DNA of 36,161 nucleotides, from assembly GCA_013360565.1 (NCBI GenBank), contig JABWBI010000008.1, forward strand, positions 1 through 36,161, given 5' to 3'. Shown one piece after another: positions 8,174-19,804 of this stretch. Position 1 is the stretch's first letter; every line of letters begins with the position of its first letter. This stretch comes from Candidatus Sumerlaeia bacterium (GTDB lineage: Bacteria; Sumerlaeota; Sumerlaeia; JABWBI01). A model generated the notes under the pieces. The model saw only the letters and a program-made list of their open reading frames with translations, had not been told where the DNA came from and made no database searches. Made by a program: the position numbers and the translations under genes.

Positions 8174-9307
8174 ATGCGTTTCCGCTACGCGCAGTTCGAT
8201 CCGCGCTTCGCCACAGAGCGGCGTGAGGAGCAGATGAGGCGGCTCTTCCTGCAGCTGCTGATGCACTCGGGGGGAGACGTCGACCGCGCGCTCGAGTGGC
8301 TCGACGAGATCGCGCAGCGCCACCGCCTGTGGGGCGACGGCCTCGACCTGGAGCGACTCAAGGAGATGCTGCAGGACCAGGGCTACATCAGCGCCGATCC
8401 CCGGTCCCGGACGGGGAAGGGAGAGCGCGTGCCCCGCTCCGGCCCTCCCCGGCTGCGCGCGACGCGCAAGGCGGAGAGGGCACTGCGCGGGCTCGCGTTC
8501 GAGGAGCTGTTCTCTTCGCTGCGGCAGGATTCCATCCACGGCGACCACGTGACACCGCACGCCGGGTCGGGCGGCGACCGCCTGCCGGAGACGCGCCCCT
8601 TCCTCTTCGGCGACCGGGTGCAGGACCTCGACATCGCCGGCTCGGTGACGAATGCGCTGCTGCGCACGGGGGCGGAGAGCTTCGACGTGCGTGAGGACGA
8701 CCTGATGGTGCACGAGATCGAGCACGCGACGTCGTGTGCCACGGTGATCGCCCTCGACATCTCCCACTCGATGATCCTGTACGGCGAGGACAGGATCACG
8801 CCGGCGAAGAAGGTGGCGCTGGCGATGGCGGAGCTGATTCAGACGCGGTACCCCAAGGACGCACTGGACGTGATCGTCTTCGGCGACGAGGCGCACCCGA
8901 TCCACCCTCGGGATCTGGCCTTCATCCAAGTCGGCCCCTTTCACACGAACACGCGCGCGGCGCTCGACCTGAGCGAGCAGATTCTGACGCGGCGAAGACA
9001 CGCCAACCGGCAGGTGATCCTGATCACCGACGGCAAGCCGAGCGCGCTGACCGAGGGGGGGCAGATCTACATCAACTCGTTCGGGCTGGACGCGCGAATC
9101 GTCAACCTGACCGTCGAGGCCGCGCAGCGGCTGCGGAGGAGAGGGATCACGATCACGACGTTCATGATCGCATCGGACCCCTATCTGCGCCAGTTCGTCG
9201 AGCGACTGACGGAGGCCAACCACGGCCGCGCGTACTACGCGGACCTGGACGACCTCGGGCGGTTCGTGCTGGCGGACTACGTGAAGAACAAGCGGAAGCG
9301 GATGTGA
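8174..9307 (+). CDS. VWA-domain protein, partner of the MoxR-like ATPase
   Basis: This 377-residue protein has a charged N-terminal half (1-180) with no recognised domain, followed by a von Willebrand factor A domain. The metal-ion-dependent adhesion site is intact: DISHS (195-199), a Thr in HTNTR (about 257-261) and the Asp of ITDGKPS (about 284-290). It thus resembles the ChlD/CoxE-type partners of MoxR ATPases, in which the VWA metal site binds the client or the ATPase ring. It starts 4 nt after the ATPase stop and the upstream GGAG ribosome-binding site overlaps that stop region, so translation is probably coupled. It is soluble, with no membrane segment. Its stop lies only 4 nt from the stop of the convergent protease gene, leaving no room for a terminator. 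Confidence 0.87.
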   Translation: MRFRYAQFDPRFATERREEQMRRLFLQLLMHSGGDVDRALEWLDEIAQRHRLWGDGLDLERLKEMLQDQGYISADPRSRTGKGERVPRSGPPRLRATRKAERALRGLAFEELFSSLRQDSIHGDHVTPHAGSGGDRLPETRPFLFGDRVQDLDIAGSVTNALLRTGAESFDVREDDLMVHEIEHATSCATVIALDISHSMILYGEDRITPAKKVALAMAELIQTRYPKDALDVIVFGDEAHPIHPRDLAFIQVGPFHTNTRAALDLSEQILTRRRHANRQVILITDGKPSALTEGGQIYINSFGLDARIVNLTVEAAQRLRRRGITITTFMIASDPYLRQFVERLTEANHGRAYYADLDDLGRFVLADYVKNKRKRM

Positions 9308-9311
9308 GCGG

Positions 9312-11267
9312 TCAGCCCGGCGTCTCGCCCGGCATGATCGGGGGCATCGGCAAGTCCAGGGCGGCTGCGACGACACGGATCATCTCGGCTTCGCCGGCGG
9401 TGACCGCGCGGTCGGCGGTGATGCAGAGGACGCAGGCCTCGAAGAGTGTGCGCCGCTGCATGAGGCCGAGCTGCCGGAGATCATCGAGCGCCCGGCCGAG
9501 CGCCTCGAGGGAGCATCTCTCGCGGGGCAGCGGCGTGACCGGCGCTCCCATCTGAAGGTGATGCGAGGCGAGGGCGAAGGCGGCGATGGCCTCCTCGGCG
9601 TCCTCCGCGCCCTCATGCGCCAGGGCGGAGAGGAGCACGCCGATCGACTCCCGGGGTCCGTTGAGCGAGTACCACTTCGTGCGAAGCGTCTCGGCCCCCT
9701 CGAAGCGCGCCGAGAGGCGGCGGATGAAGACGTGGGCGACAGCGAACTCGAACAGGCTCATCTGCCGGTCGGCCTCGATGAGCCGCTGCAGCGTGGAGCG
9801 AAACGACTCGAACTGCGGGCGGGACATCTGCTGCAGCGCCGGCATCGCCATGGCCACGAGGGCGAGCCGATGCTCCCGCGGCAGGGTTGAGACGGGCTGC
9901 TGGAGCATCAGCGTGCGATCGATGAGCGCGGCGTCCCCGGCGGCGCGCACCGCCTGGGTCTGGCGCTCTCGCACCGCGGGATCCGGGTCGAGCAGGAGGG
10001 CGAAGACGAGGGCCCGGGCGGCAAAAGGGCTGTGGGCTGCGTCTTGGAGAAGCGGGGGCACCGCCGAGGTCACCCGCTGGGCGTGAGCCAGGTGAGCGGG
10101 GGTGGGCTTTCCGATCTGCTGCACAAGGGTCTCGGGCTTCAGGGTCAGCACCTGGACGACACCCGCGGCTGCTGCGGGCAGAGGTGAGGGAGGTGTCGCC
10201 GGAGCCGGGGCCGGCGCGGCCTCCTGTCGCGTGACGGCCGGCCATGACCCGTCCCACGACTTGTCGATGCGGCGGATGCGCTCGTCGAGTGGCGGATGCG
10301 TGGCGAAGAGGCTCGACAGGCCGATCGCGTCGCCGAAGAAAAGGTGACTGGCCTGCTCGGCGTTCGGCGTCTTGAGACGCGCGTGTTCGAGGAGTCCGCC
10401 GATCTTCTTGAGCGCGCCGCTGATGCCGCTGGGATCGCGCGTGAACTGGACGGCGGAGGCGTCGGCGAGGAACTCCCGCTGCCGCGAGATGGCAGCCTTG
10501 ATGAGGCGGCCGAAGAGGACGCCGATGTACCCGATGGCCGTCAGAGCGACGGAAATGGCGATGATCACGACGATGACGCCGGCGGCGCCCCCCTGGTTGC
10601 GTCCGCGTCCGCTGGACACCCGCCAGCGGCCGCGGCTGAGGCCGCGGAGCACCGTCTGGCCGATGAGTCCCAGGAGAAGGATGCCGTGCAGCAGACCGAT
10701 GAGACGGACATTGAGGCGCATGTCGCCGTTGAGAATGTGGCTGTACTCATGGGCGACGACGCCCTGCAGCTCTTCACGCGAGAGGAGCTCGATGGCGCCC
10801 CGGCTGACGCCGATCACGGCGTCGCCCGGGCGAAAGCCGGCGGCGAAGGCGTTGATCGACGACTCCTCGTCCATCACGTAGACGGGGGGCGGCTGAATGC
10901 CCGAGGCGATCGCCATCTCCTCGACGACGTTGATCACGCGCCGCTCGTCTGGGTCCGCCGTGTCGCTGGGGATGAGGCGTCCGCCGAGCATCTCGGCGAC
11001 GGCGCGTCCGCCGCGGCCGAGCATGGCGATCTTGACGAGGCTGCCGAGAGCGATCAGGGCAACGGCGGGAATCAGGGTCGCCAGGAGAACCTGAGGATCG
11101 AGGAGCCAGCGCCGGTAGCCGGCGCCTGGCTGAGAGTTCGCTGCGCTCAGGACTCCGGCGACGGCCAAGTGGACCGTCAGGACGATGGCCACGACGGCTG
11201 CGAGGAAATACGCGGCGAGAAGGGCCGTCCTCCGCCGCGCCTGCACCTGATGGTCGAAGAAATTCAT
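9312..11267 (-). CDS. M48-family membrane metalloprotease, HtpX-like, with long C-terminal extension
   Basis: The protein has 651 residues against about 290 for classical HtpX. Two transmembrane helices come first (about 14-40 and 58-80), then the zinc motif HEYSH (173-177) inside VVAHEYSHILNGD. Two more hydrophobic segments follow (about 190-207 and 229-253), then the third zinc ligand, Glu265, in SRQREFLADA. The family degrades or clips misfolded membrane proteins, with the active site facing the cytoplasm. The last 320 residues form an alanine-rich helical region; its end (CVLCITADRAVTAGEAEMIRVVAAAL) is reminiscent of a TerB-like helical domain, though I hold that loosely. ATG 11267 places the first helix at the N-terminus. 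Being next to the MoxR/VWA pair hints at a proteostasis neighbourhood, but the genes are on opposite strands. Confidence 0.87.
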   Translation of the reverse strand: MNFFDHQVQARRRTALLAAYFLAAVVAIVLTVHLAVAGVLSAANSQPGAGYRRWLLDPQVLLATLIPAVALIALGSLVKIAMLGRGGRAVAEMLGGRLIPSDTADPDERRVINVVEEMAIASGIQPPPVYVMDEESSINAFAAGFRPGDAVIGVSRGAIELLSREELQGVVAHEYSHILNGDMRLNVRLIGLLHGILLLGLIGQTVLRGLSRGRWRVSSGRGRNQGGAAGVIVVIIAISVALTAIGYIGVLFGRLIKAAISRQREFLADASAVQFTRDPSGISGALKKIGGLLEHARLKTPNAEQASHLFFGDAIGLSSLFATHPPLDERIRRIDKSWDGSWPAVTRQEAAPAPAPATPPSPLPAAAAGVVQVLTLKPETLVQQIGKPTPAHLAHAQRVTSAVPPLLQDAAHSPFAARALVFALLLDPDPAVRERQTQAVRAAGDAALIDRTLMLQQPVSTLPREHRLALVAMAMPALQQMSRPQFESFRSTLQRLIEADRQMSLFEFAVAHVFIRRLSARFEGAETLRTKWYSLNGPRESIGVLLSALAHEGAEDAEEAIAAFALASHHLQMGAPVTPLPRERCSLEALGRALDDLRQLGLMQRRTLFEACVLCITADRAVTAGEAEMIRVVAAALDLPMPPIMPGETPG

Positions 11268-11364
11268 GTCGCACTTGTGGTCCTCCCGAGGCGCGCCGTC
11301 AAGCCGTGACGCATCGAGAAACCCCTTGATCTTCCGCGACCTGGGAGCGCATGAGACCGCTGCG

Positions 11365-12108
11365 ATGCCGAAACCCCAGTCCGATCTCTCCGTGCGCCTC
11401 GAACGCCTGCTCGCGGATCGAGACCGCCGCGCGCGCCCGAGTGCGATTCTCAGGGCCATCGAGTCTGCCGCGGTGGACCTCTCTGAACACGCGCAGGAGA
11501 ACCTCTCGGATCTCATCGAGTGGCTCATCGAGGCCGAAGCCCTGGCTCAGGCGGGCACACTCGGGGACGTGACCGCGCGTGTCGAGGCCAGAGCCACGGC
11601 GCCCCGGAAGACGGCTGCCCACGCCCCGGCGAGTGACAGAGAGAGCCCCCGCGCCCGCGTCAAGGCGAAGGGAGCCGATCTCATCGGACCGCCGAACCCC
11701 GGGGAGTACCCTGTCGTCAAGGTCTTCATCGACGGCGGGGCGCGGGGCAACCCCGGCCCGGCGGCCATCGGCATTGTGATGGTGGACGACGGCGACGAGA
11801 CGATCTGGACTCACGCCGAGGTCATCGGCGAGGCGACAAACAACATCGCCGAGTACACGGCGCTCGTGCGCGCGCTGACGGAAGCCAAGCGGCTCCGCGT
11901 GATGCGCCTCGAGGTGTGCTCCGACTCCGAGCTGGTGGTGAATCAGATTCTCGGCCGCTACAAGATGAAGAACGAGGGCCTGCGGCCCCTGTGGGAGGAG
12001 GCGCAGAGTCTCAGCCGCGACTTCGAGCGCTTCCGCATCCGCCACATTCCGCGGTCGCAGAACCGGGTCGCCGACAGGCTTGTCAATCAGGCGCTGGATG
12101 AGAACTGA
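11365..12108 (+). CDS. Ribonuclease H (RNase HI type) with N-terminal extension
   Basis: This 247-residue protein carries a full RNase H fold in its C-terminal 130 residues. The four catalytic acids are in place: Asp123 in FIDGGARGNPGP, Glu163 in NNIAEYTA, Asp187 in CSDSELVV and Asp237 in NRVADRLVN. Such enzymes cut the RNA strand of RNA-DNA hybrids with Mg2+. The GGARGNPGPAAIGIV form and lack of a basic protrusion place it with the bacterial/archaeal RNase HI proteins that resemble RnhC-type fusions, not with E. coli RnhA. Residues 1-70 are predicted helical, followed by a disordered Ala/Arg-rich linker; I do not recognise this part, and it is not the small HBD domain of eukaryotic RNase H1. 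ATG 11365 is chosen over ATG 11266 because the latter would overlap the divergent protease start. Confidence 0.88.
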   Translation: MPKPQSDLSVRLERLLADRDRRARPSAILRAIESAAVDLSEHAQENLSDLIEWLIEAEALAQAGTLGDVTARVEARATAPRKTAAHAPASDRESPRARVKAKGADLIGPPNPGEYPVVKVFIDGGARGNPGPAAIGIVMVDDGDETIWTHAEVIGEATNNIAEYTALVRALTEAKRLRVMRLEVCSDSELVVNQILGRYKMKNEGLRPLWEEAQSLSRDFERFRIRHIPRSQNRVADRLVNQALDEN

Positions 12109-12125
12109 ACTCTGCGCCTGGACCC

Positions 12126-12914
12126 TCAGCGCTTGACCGCGCCGAAGACCGCCTGACGCCCGTGGCGGAAATAGATCTCCGGTTCGCCGAAACCCGCCTC
12201 GACGAGCGCGGCCTGATGGAAGGACCAGGGCAGGCCGTTGTCGTCCCCCTGCCAGAGCCCAGCGCGCTGGCGGAAGTCCTCCATGGCCTCACCGAAGCCG
12301 GGCCACTCGTTCGCGAGGTTCTCGTAGAACTGCGCCCAGGTCTCGCCGGGGTGAGGGTAGGTCTCCTTCCAGAGGCGGTCGTCGTAGCCGATCATCCCCT
12401 GCCGCCAAGTGGATTCTCCGGCGAGGGGGTCGGCGATGGCGAGAACGCCGCCCGTGACGAGGGCTTCCGCGCATCGGTGGTAGAGCGATCGGAGAGCGTC
12501 GGGGCCGAGCCAGTGGAGCGCCGTGGCGCTCACGATGGCCTGGAAAGGCTCGCTCATGGCCAGGCGCGTCGTGCGGAAGTCGGCCTCGACCCAGACCACC
12601 CGGTCCGCGACGTCGGTGTGCATGCTCTTCGCAAGAGCGAGGAGCATCGGGTCGGCATCCATGCCCACAGCCCAGACCTGCTTGCCGAAGCGCAGGAGGC
12701 GGCCCGTGAGACTGCCGGGTCCGCAGCCGAGGTCGAGGGCCCGCAGGCGGTCCTCATTCAGGCGCCAGGAGGTCGTGCCGACGATCTTCTTGATCGCCTC
12801 CATCTGGGCCTCACGGTGAGGGATGTGATGGTCCTGCATCGCCTCCCAGCGGGCGTAGATCTCCGGTGTCAGGAGATGCCGGTTCTGAGCGACCCAGGCG
12901 TGGAGGAGGGACAT
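12126..12914 (-). CDS. Class I SAM-dependent methyltransferase (trans-aconitate methyltransferase-like)
   Basis: This 262-residue protein has a Rossmann-like methyltransferase core. Motif I is LDLGCGPGSLTG (60-71), with an acidic residue at the end of strand 2 (GMDADPMLL), VEADFR for motif II, and SATALHWL for the post-II region. The ATALHWL block resembles trans-aconitate methyltransferase (Tam) and related small-molecule enzymes. The substrate is unknown. ATG 12914 is the only start close to the conserved N-terminus; no Shine-Dalgarno sequence is apparent. It converges with the RNase H gene (17 nt apart) and diverges from the beta-propeller-like gene across 127 nt in which I see no convincing promoter. 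Confidence 0.85.
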   Translation of the reverse strand: MSLLHAWVAQNRHLLTPEIYARWEAMQDHHIPHREAQMEAIKKIVGTTSWRLNEDRLRALDLGCGPGSLTGRLLRFGKQVWAVGMDADPMLLALAKSMHTDVADRVVWVEADFRTTRLAMSEPFQAIVSATALHWLGPDALRSLYHRCAEALVTGGVLAIADPLAGESTWRQGMIGYDDRLWKETYPHPGETWAQFYENLANEWPGFGEAMEDFRQRAGLWQGDDNGLPWSFHQAALVEAGFGEPEIYFRHGRQAVFGAVKR

Positions 12915-13041
12915 GGGCAGAGATCTGGTCCAAGTTCGGTGGAAAAGTGAACAGAAATCTCGACTCACACACAGGGGCCTTGCCGGATTCAAGTCTGAAG
13001 GCTGCTCTGACGATTCACTTGGCTCCGGTGCCCCTCTCCCC

Positions 13042-15225
13042 ATGACACATCGACAGCTCCCTTACGTCGCTGAGGGCTCCCGCTCAGACAAGGCGCACCC
13101 AGGATTCCGGCTTGCCGCGGTGATCGGGCTGGCCACGCTTGCGACGCCGCTGCCCGCGGCAGCTCCCGGTGACTTGCTGTCTTCTCAGCCTCTGCCTGCG
13201 GTGGTGCGGGACGTCTCCGGCGTGGCGTTCGACCCGGATGGGAACGTCTGGCTGATCGACCCCAGTCTCGGGCACTTCGGCATGCTCGGACCTGCCGATC
13301 TGCGAGTCCGGGGGGCGTTCGACTTCCGCGCGTTCTGTCCTGGCGCCCGCGACATTGACATCGCGCCAGACGGCACCATCTACCTCTGCGATCCGCCAGC
13401 TCGAGAGCTGTATGTGCTGCCACTGGGGGCGAGCGCTCCGACTCGGATAGGCAACGCCACGCAGACCGGCCTGACGACGATCACGTCTGTCGCTGCGGGA
13501 GATCCCGGGGGATCACTGTGGATCTTGGACGGCGTGACAAGCCGTGTTCGCCAGGTGCGTCTGGATCCACTGGGAGTGATCGGCGGGTTCAATCTCACCC
13601 TGAGCAGCGATCAGGCCGCCACTGACATTGAGCTTCAGCCGGACGGGACACTCTGGGTCTTGGTCACCGGGGACAGAGGGCCTCGGCTGCTTCACGTGCA
13701 GACGAACGGAGCGGCGGCTCCCCCGGTGGCTTCGATTTCCCTTGCCGGCGCGGGTATCACCGACCCACGCGGCTTCGCTTTCGACGCGAACATGGTGATC
13801 GGCGTGGTGGACGGGGCATCGCGGACGCTTCGGCGACTGGCCGGGCCGCCTCCCGTTCTGACCGAGGCTCTGCTCAGCACGCCGTCCCCCCTTCCGCTGG
13901 TGCCGGCGGGGAGGTGGATGACGCTCGTGTTTGACCGGCCGGTGTCCGTCAACGGCACGATCGGACCCAACGACCTGCGATTTCAGGGAGCGCTGCTCGA
14001 CACGCTCGGCACATACACGTCCCGCCTCAGCCCGGAGAATCCGACGCAGGTGGAGCTCCATTTCTCGTCGAGCGCCATCATCACGGCACTCGCGGGATTG
14101 GCGCGCATTGACCTCGCCGAGGGACGAGACGCCGGAGACATCACCGATGCCGCGACCGGGGTCCCGGCAGCACCCTCGCAGCTGCGGCGCATTCAGTACG
14201 AGATGATTGCGCTGCCCACGGTCTCGGTCGGCGTTGCCGGGGGCGAGATCTCAGTGCTCGACCTGGAGGCGGCCAGATTCCGCAGGCACAGCCTCCGCAT
14301 CGGGGCGAATGTTCTGGGCCTCGATGTGCTTGTCTCTCTCCAGAATCTGCCTGTGGCGACCGGTCTTGTGGGGGGCATCGGCGTCAGTCCAGCAGAGCTC
14401 GGACTCTTGGGTCCCGGCGTCGACCTGACCCTCGAGTATCATCCCAATGCAGTCCACACGCGAGAGGGGGGAGACGAGCGACGGCTGCGCATTCACCAGC
14501 TGATCGCCCAGCCAGACGGTTCCCACGTGGCGATCCCCTTGCCCGGACCTCAGGTGGTGAACACTCGGCAGCACACCATCACCACACCTCTGGTGAACCT
14601 CGCACCCCAGCATGCCCCCAGTGGACCAAGCCGCAACGGAGCAACGAACGACGAGCCGGCGCTCTACGCGACGCTTCCCCTGGACACGGTCGACGACCGA
14701 ACAGTGTACCTGCAGCGCTCCGCGCAGGCGCGTCGCGGCGGCGGCGATGAAGAGGGGGCCGCTCTGACGCCGGGTTCCAACGGGCAGTACACACGGCACC
14801 GGATCACATTCCCAGGCTATGTGTCGTCGACGAGTGGCATTGCGGTGACACTGCGCGAGGCCAACCTGTTCGAGCGCCAGGGATTCCCCGAGGGGAGCAA
14901 TTCGCTGTTTGTGCTTGAGTCCGCCGGGGACATCCCAGTCGCGGTCAGGATCGACGTGGAGTACCGCGACACGCCTCAAGGGATGGATGCGCGGACAGCA
15001 GGCAACGACATCGGTGACCCGGGGCAGATGCGCGTCGTCCGCCGGACCGGCATCTACCAGGAATTCGACTTCATTCCCAATGCCTCTCCATCCGTCGTGC
15101 CACCGCTCATCGGCGCCAACGGGGTCAGTCCAATCACCCAGAATGGCTGGGGTGTCTACGGCGCTCTGATCGACCCGGCCGCCGCCTCGATCCCCGCAGA
15201 GCTGACAGTGCTCAGCGCGGAGTGA
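13042..15225 (+). CDS. Exported protein with NHL/SMP-type beta-propeller repeats, function unknown
   Basis: This 727-residue protein is not assigned to a specific family. A hydrophobic segment near residues 25-45 ([20 protein letters not shown]) looks like a signal peptide with a long n-region; a later start would shorten it. The first third has repeats of the type [34 protein letters not shown] and [13 protein letters not shown], spaced 45-55 residues, as in NHL or SMP-30-type propeller blades. Then follow beta-rich segments, one ([16 protein letters not shown]) resembling a bacterial Ig-like fold. There is no anchoring motif or sorting signal that I recognise. It overlaps the stop of the convergent trpB2-type gene by 14 nt. 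It is probably secreted or periplasmic. Confidence 0.75.
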   Translation: MTHRQLPYVAEGSRSDKAHPGFRLAAVIGLATLATPLPAAAPGDLLSSQPLPAVVRDVSGVAFDPDGNVWLIDPSLGHFGMLGPADLRVRGAFDFRAFCPGARDIDIAPDGTIYLCDPPARELYVLPLGASAPTRIGNATQTGLTTITSVAAGDPGGSLWILDGVTSRVRQVRLDPLGVIGGFNLTLSSDQAATDIELQPDGTLWVLVTGDRGPRLLHVQTNGAAAPPVASISLAGAGITDPRGFAFDANMVIGVVDGASRTLRRLAGPPPVLTEALLSTPSPLPLVPAGRWMTLVFDRPVSVNGTIGPNDLRFQGALLDTLGTYTSRLSPENPTQVELHFSSSAIITALAGLARIDLAEGRDAGDITDAATGVPAAPSQLRRIQYEMIALPTVSVGVAGGEISVLDLEAARFRRHSLRIGANVLGLDVLVSLQNLPVATGLVGGIGVSPAELGLLGPGVDLTLEYHPNAVHTREGGDERRLRIHQLIAQPDGSHVAIPLPGPQVVNTRQHTITTPLVNLAPQHAPSGPSRNGATNDEPALYATLPLDTVDDRTVYLQRSAQARRGGGDEEGAALTPGSNGQYTRHRITFPGYVSSTSGIAVTLREANLFERQGFPEGSNSLFVLESAGDIPVAVRIDVEYRDTPQGMDARTAGNDIGDPGQMRVVRRTGIYQEFDFIPNASPSVVPPLIGANGVSPITQNGWGVYGALIDPAAASIPAELTVLSAE

Positions 15226-16585
15226 CGACTCGGGCGAGCGGCAGATCGCGCAGCGCGCGCTCGATCTCGCCGGCCGGGTGGGCGTAGTCCTCGAGCTCGC
15301 CGTCGAAGAAGCGCTGGTAGGAGGCCATGTCGAAATGGCCGTGGCCGCTGAGATTGAAGAGGATGAGGCGCTCGCGCCGCTCCTCCTTGGCGCGGAGCGC
15401 CTCGGCCACGGCGGCGTGGATCGCATGCGACGACTCGGGCGCCGGGATGATCCCCTCGGTCTGCGCGAAGAGGACGGCAGACTCGAAGCAGGCGATCTGC
15501 GGGACAGCGATGGCCTCGATCAGGCCGCAGTCGAGCGCGTGGCTCACCAGCGGCGCGACACCGTGGTAGCGCAGGCCGCCGGCGTGGATGCCCGGCGGGA
15601 TGAAGCCGTGGCCGAGGGTGTGCATCTTGAGCAGCGGCGTCAGCTTCGCCGTGTCGCCGAAGTCGTAGGTGAACCGGCCGCGCGTGAGTGTGGGGCAGGC
15701 CGTTGGCTCGACGGCGACGAGACGGATCGGCGTGCCGGCGAGCTTCTCGGAGAAGAAGGGGAAGGCGATGCCCGCGAAGTTGCAGCCGCCGCCGCAGCAG
15801 GCGAGGACGACGTCGGGCACCCTCTCACCGGCGAGCTTGAGCTGCTCCTTGGCCTCGAGGCCGATGACCGTCTGGTGCAGCAGGACGTGGTTGAGCACGC
15901 TGCCGAGCGTGTAGTTGCGGTCGGGGTTCTTGGCGGCCTCCTCGACGGCCTCGCTGATGGCGATGCCGAGGCTGCCGGGCGTGCCGGGCATCTCGCGCAG
16001 GACGGCGCGGCCGGCGCCGGTGCGGTCACTCGGTGAAGCGAAGACCTTGCCGCCCCAGGCCTGCATCATCAGGCGGCGGTGGGGCTTCTGGTCGTGGCTG
16101 ACGCGCACCATGTAGACGGTGCAGTCCATGCCGAAGTGGCAAGAGGCGAATGCCAGCGCGCTGCCCCACTGGCCGGCGCCGGTCTCGGTCGTCAGGCGGA
16201 GGATGCCGTCGAGGCGATTGAAGTATGCCTGGGGAATCGACGAGTTGACCTTGTGGCTGCCTGCGGGTGAGACCGACTCGTTCTTGTAGTAGATGCGTGC
16301 AGGCGTGCCGAGCCGCTCCTCGAGACGCCGCGCGCGGACGAGCGGCGTCGGGCGCCAGAGGGCGAGCGCGCGGCGGACGTCATCGGGAATCTCGATCCAC
16401 CGCTCGGTGGAGAGCTCCTGATCAATCAGCCCCTTCGCGAAAATGGGGGCGAGATCGGCCGGCTTGATCGGCTGCAGCGTCCCGGGGTGAAGAGGCGGCG
16501 CCGGCGGCTTCGGGAAGTCCGGAACCGCGTTGTACCACCGCTGCGGCAGCTCGCGCTCGGGAAGCAGGAATCGAAGGCTCTCCAT
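15212..16585 (-). CDS. trpB2: Tryptophan synthase beta chain, TrpB2 type
   Basis: This 457-residue enzyme is longer than classical TrpB (about 400) and matches the TrpB2 class in length and in its N-terminal extension ([17 protein letters not shown]). TrpB condenses indole with serine using pyridoxal phosphate. The cofactor lysine is Lys112 in [10 protein letters not shown]. The Gly-rich phosphate loop is [11 protein letters not shown], and [11 protein letters not shown] matches the conserved region around the catalytic Glu. There is no trpA or other trp gene nearby; standalone TrpB2 is common and may salvage indole or use other substrates. The start at 16585 is the only ATG near the conserved N-terminus. 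The gene is 143 nt downstream of enolase, with a GC-rich hairpin between them, so it may be a separate transcript. The tail-to-tail overlap with the upstream-strand gene is 14 nt. Confidence 0.93.
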   Translation of the reverse strand: MESLRFLLPERELPQRWYNAVPDFPKPPAPPLHPGTLQPIKPADLAPIFAKGLIDQELSTERWIEIPDDVRRALALWRPTPLVRARRLEERLGTPARIYYKNESVSPAGSHKVNSSIPQAYFNRLDGILRLTTETGAGQWGSALAFASCHFGMDCTVYMVRVSHDQKPHRRLMMQAWGGKVFASPSDRTGAGRAVLREMPGTPGSLGIAISEAVEEAAKNPDRNYTLGSVLNHVLLHQTVIGLEAKEQLKLAGERVPDVVLACCGGGCNFAGIAFPFFSEKLAGTPIRLVAVEPTACPTLTRGRFTYDFGDTAKLTPLLKMHTLGHGFIPPGIHAGGLRYHGVAPLVSHALDCGLIEAIAVPQIACFESAVLFAQTEGIIPAPESSHAIHAAVAEALRAKEERRERLILFNLSGHGHFDMASYQRFFDGELEDYAHPAGEIERALRDLPLARVVTPR

Positions 16586-16679
16586 CTCCGTCTCTCATCA
16601 CCTCCGTGGCATTGAACGCGAGATCCTGAGGGGACCCCGGCGAACCGGCAAGGGCATTTCCATTGCAGAGAGCGTCAGA

Positions 16680-16721
16680 GGGCAGGCGCGGTGTCCGGCG
16701 CCTCCGGCGCGGGCCGTGCCC
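16680..16721 (-). terminator. GC-rich stem-loop after enolase, possible terminator
   Basis: On the minus strand, 7 nt after the enolase stop, GGGCA pairs with TGCCC and CGG with CCG around an inner GCGCC-GGA-GGCGC stem. No T-tract follows. It may separate enolase from the trpB2-type gene. Confidence 0.35.
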
Positions 16722-16728
16722 CCGGGTC

Positions 16729-19000
<2,272 letters not shown>

Positions 19001-19116
19001 GGCCCACCCCTTGACTCAGGTGGCCCAGGTTCCGTTCGTCACCAGCTTCTCGTCAATCAATTCCTCAGCACCTCCGCCCGGGGCTCCGATGACGCGGAAG
19101 AGGCCCTCCCCGGTCG

Positions 19117-19758
19117 ATGCGTCGCGTCTGCGTTGCCCTCCTGGCCATGGCCCTGCCGCTCTCGGTGGGGAGCACGCTGGCGCCTCCCGGGCTCTCCGGC
19201 GAGGAATCCCCCCAGACGAAGACCCCGCGGCGCGAGGTCTTTCTCTCCTGCGCACCCGGTGCGTCGGGCCTGCTCACGCTCCGATTCCCCGGGCGTTACG
19301 TCCTGGCGTCCGATCTGCGTGGCCTGGTGATCGAGGTGGCCTCGCCGGGCGTCACGCTCGACTTGGCCGGACACGAGATCACGGCCAATGAGGCCACGGC
19401 AGGCGCCATCACGGTCCGGCCCGAGGGCATAGGCACGGTCATCCGCGGCGGTGTCATCTCGGGTTCACCGGGCTGGGGGATCGATGCCCGCGCGGCGCGG
19501 GGATGCCGGATCGAGGGGATCACCCTGCGAGGCAATGCCGCCGGCGGCGTTCGGATCGGCCCGGGCGGGCTTGTGCGGCACTGCGCCGTGGAGGGACCTG
19601 GCCCGGCCATCGCGGTCACCGGTGTCGGCGCGTGGATCGCGGAGAATGATCTGTGCGAGAGCGAGCGAGGACTCGAAATCGTCGGCACGGACAATGTGGT
19701 CGCAGCCAACCGGAGCGGCAGGCTGTCCGTCGGCGGGGGAAACTGGCTGGCCGACTGA
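19117..19758 (+). CDS. Exported right-handed beta-helix repeat protein
   Basis: This 213-residue protein has a signal peptide (MRRVCVALLAMALPLSVGS). A parallel beta-helix-like region follows from about residue 60: VTLDLAGHEITAN, GTVIRGGVISGS, GCRIEGITLRGNAAGGVRIG, LVRHCAVEGPG, AWIAENDLCESERGLEIVGTDNVVAANR. The LDLAGHEI and ENDLCESERG patterns match the parallel beta-helix (pectin-lyase-like/NosD-like) repeats, which in this size range usually have no catalytic residues. The role is unknown; it is probably periplasmic or surface located. It is divergently transcribed from the dockerin-like gene across 116 nt and converges with mgtE 46 nt downstream. Confidence 0.75.
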   Translation: MRRVCVALLAMALPLSVGSTLAPPGLSGEESPQTKTPRREVFLSCAPGASGLLTLRFPGRYVLASDLRGLVIEVASPGVTLDLAGHEITANEATAGAITVRPEGIGTVIRGGVISGSPGWGIDARAARGCRIEGITLRGNAAGGVRIGPGGLVRHCAVEGPGPAIAVTGVGAWIAENDLCESERGLEIVGTDNVVAANRSGRLSVGGGNWLAD

Positions 19759-19804
19759 CTCGTCCCCTCAGCGAAGCGGCAGATCCATCTGGGCTCTGAG
19801 TCCG

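Noticed and set aside
16586-16679. A tryptophan attenuator or T-box before the trpB2-type gene
   Set aside because: No Trp-rich leader peptide, specifier pattern or T-box consensus is visible in this short gap.
19016-19255. A 79-codon minus-strand frame ending in AEELIDEKLVTNGTWAT, which reads like protein
   Set aside because: It overlaps the signal-peptide region of the beta-helix gene and the divergent promoter gap, has no clear start or ribosome-binding site and matches no family I know.
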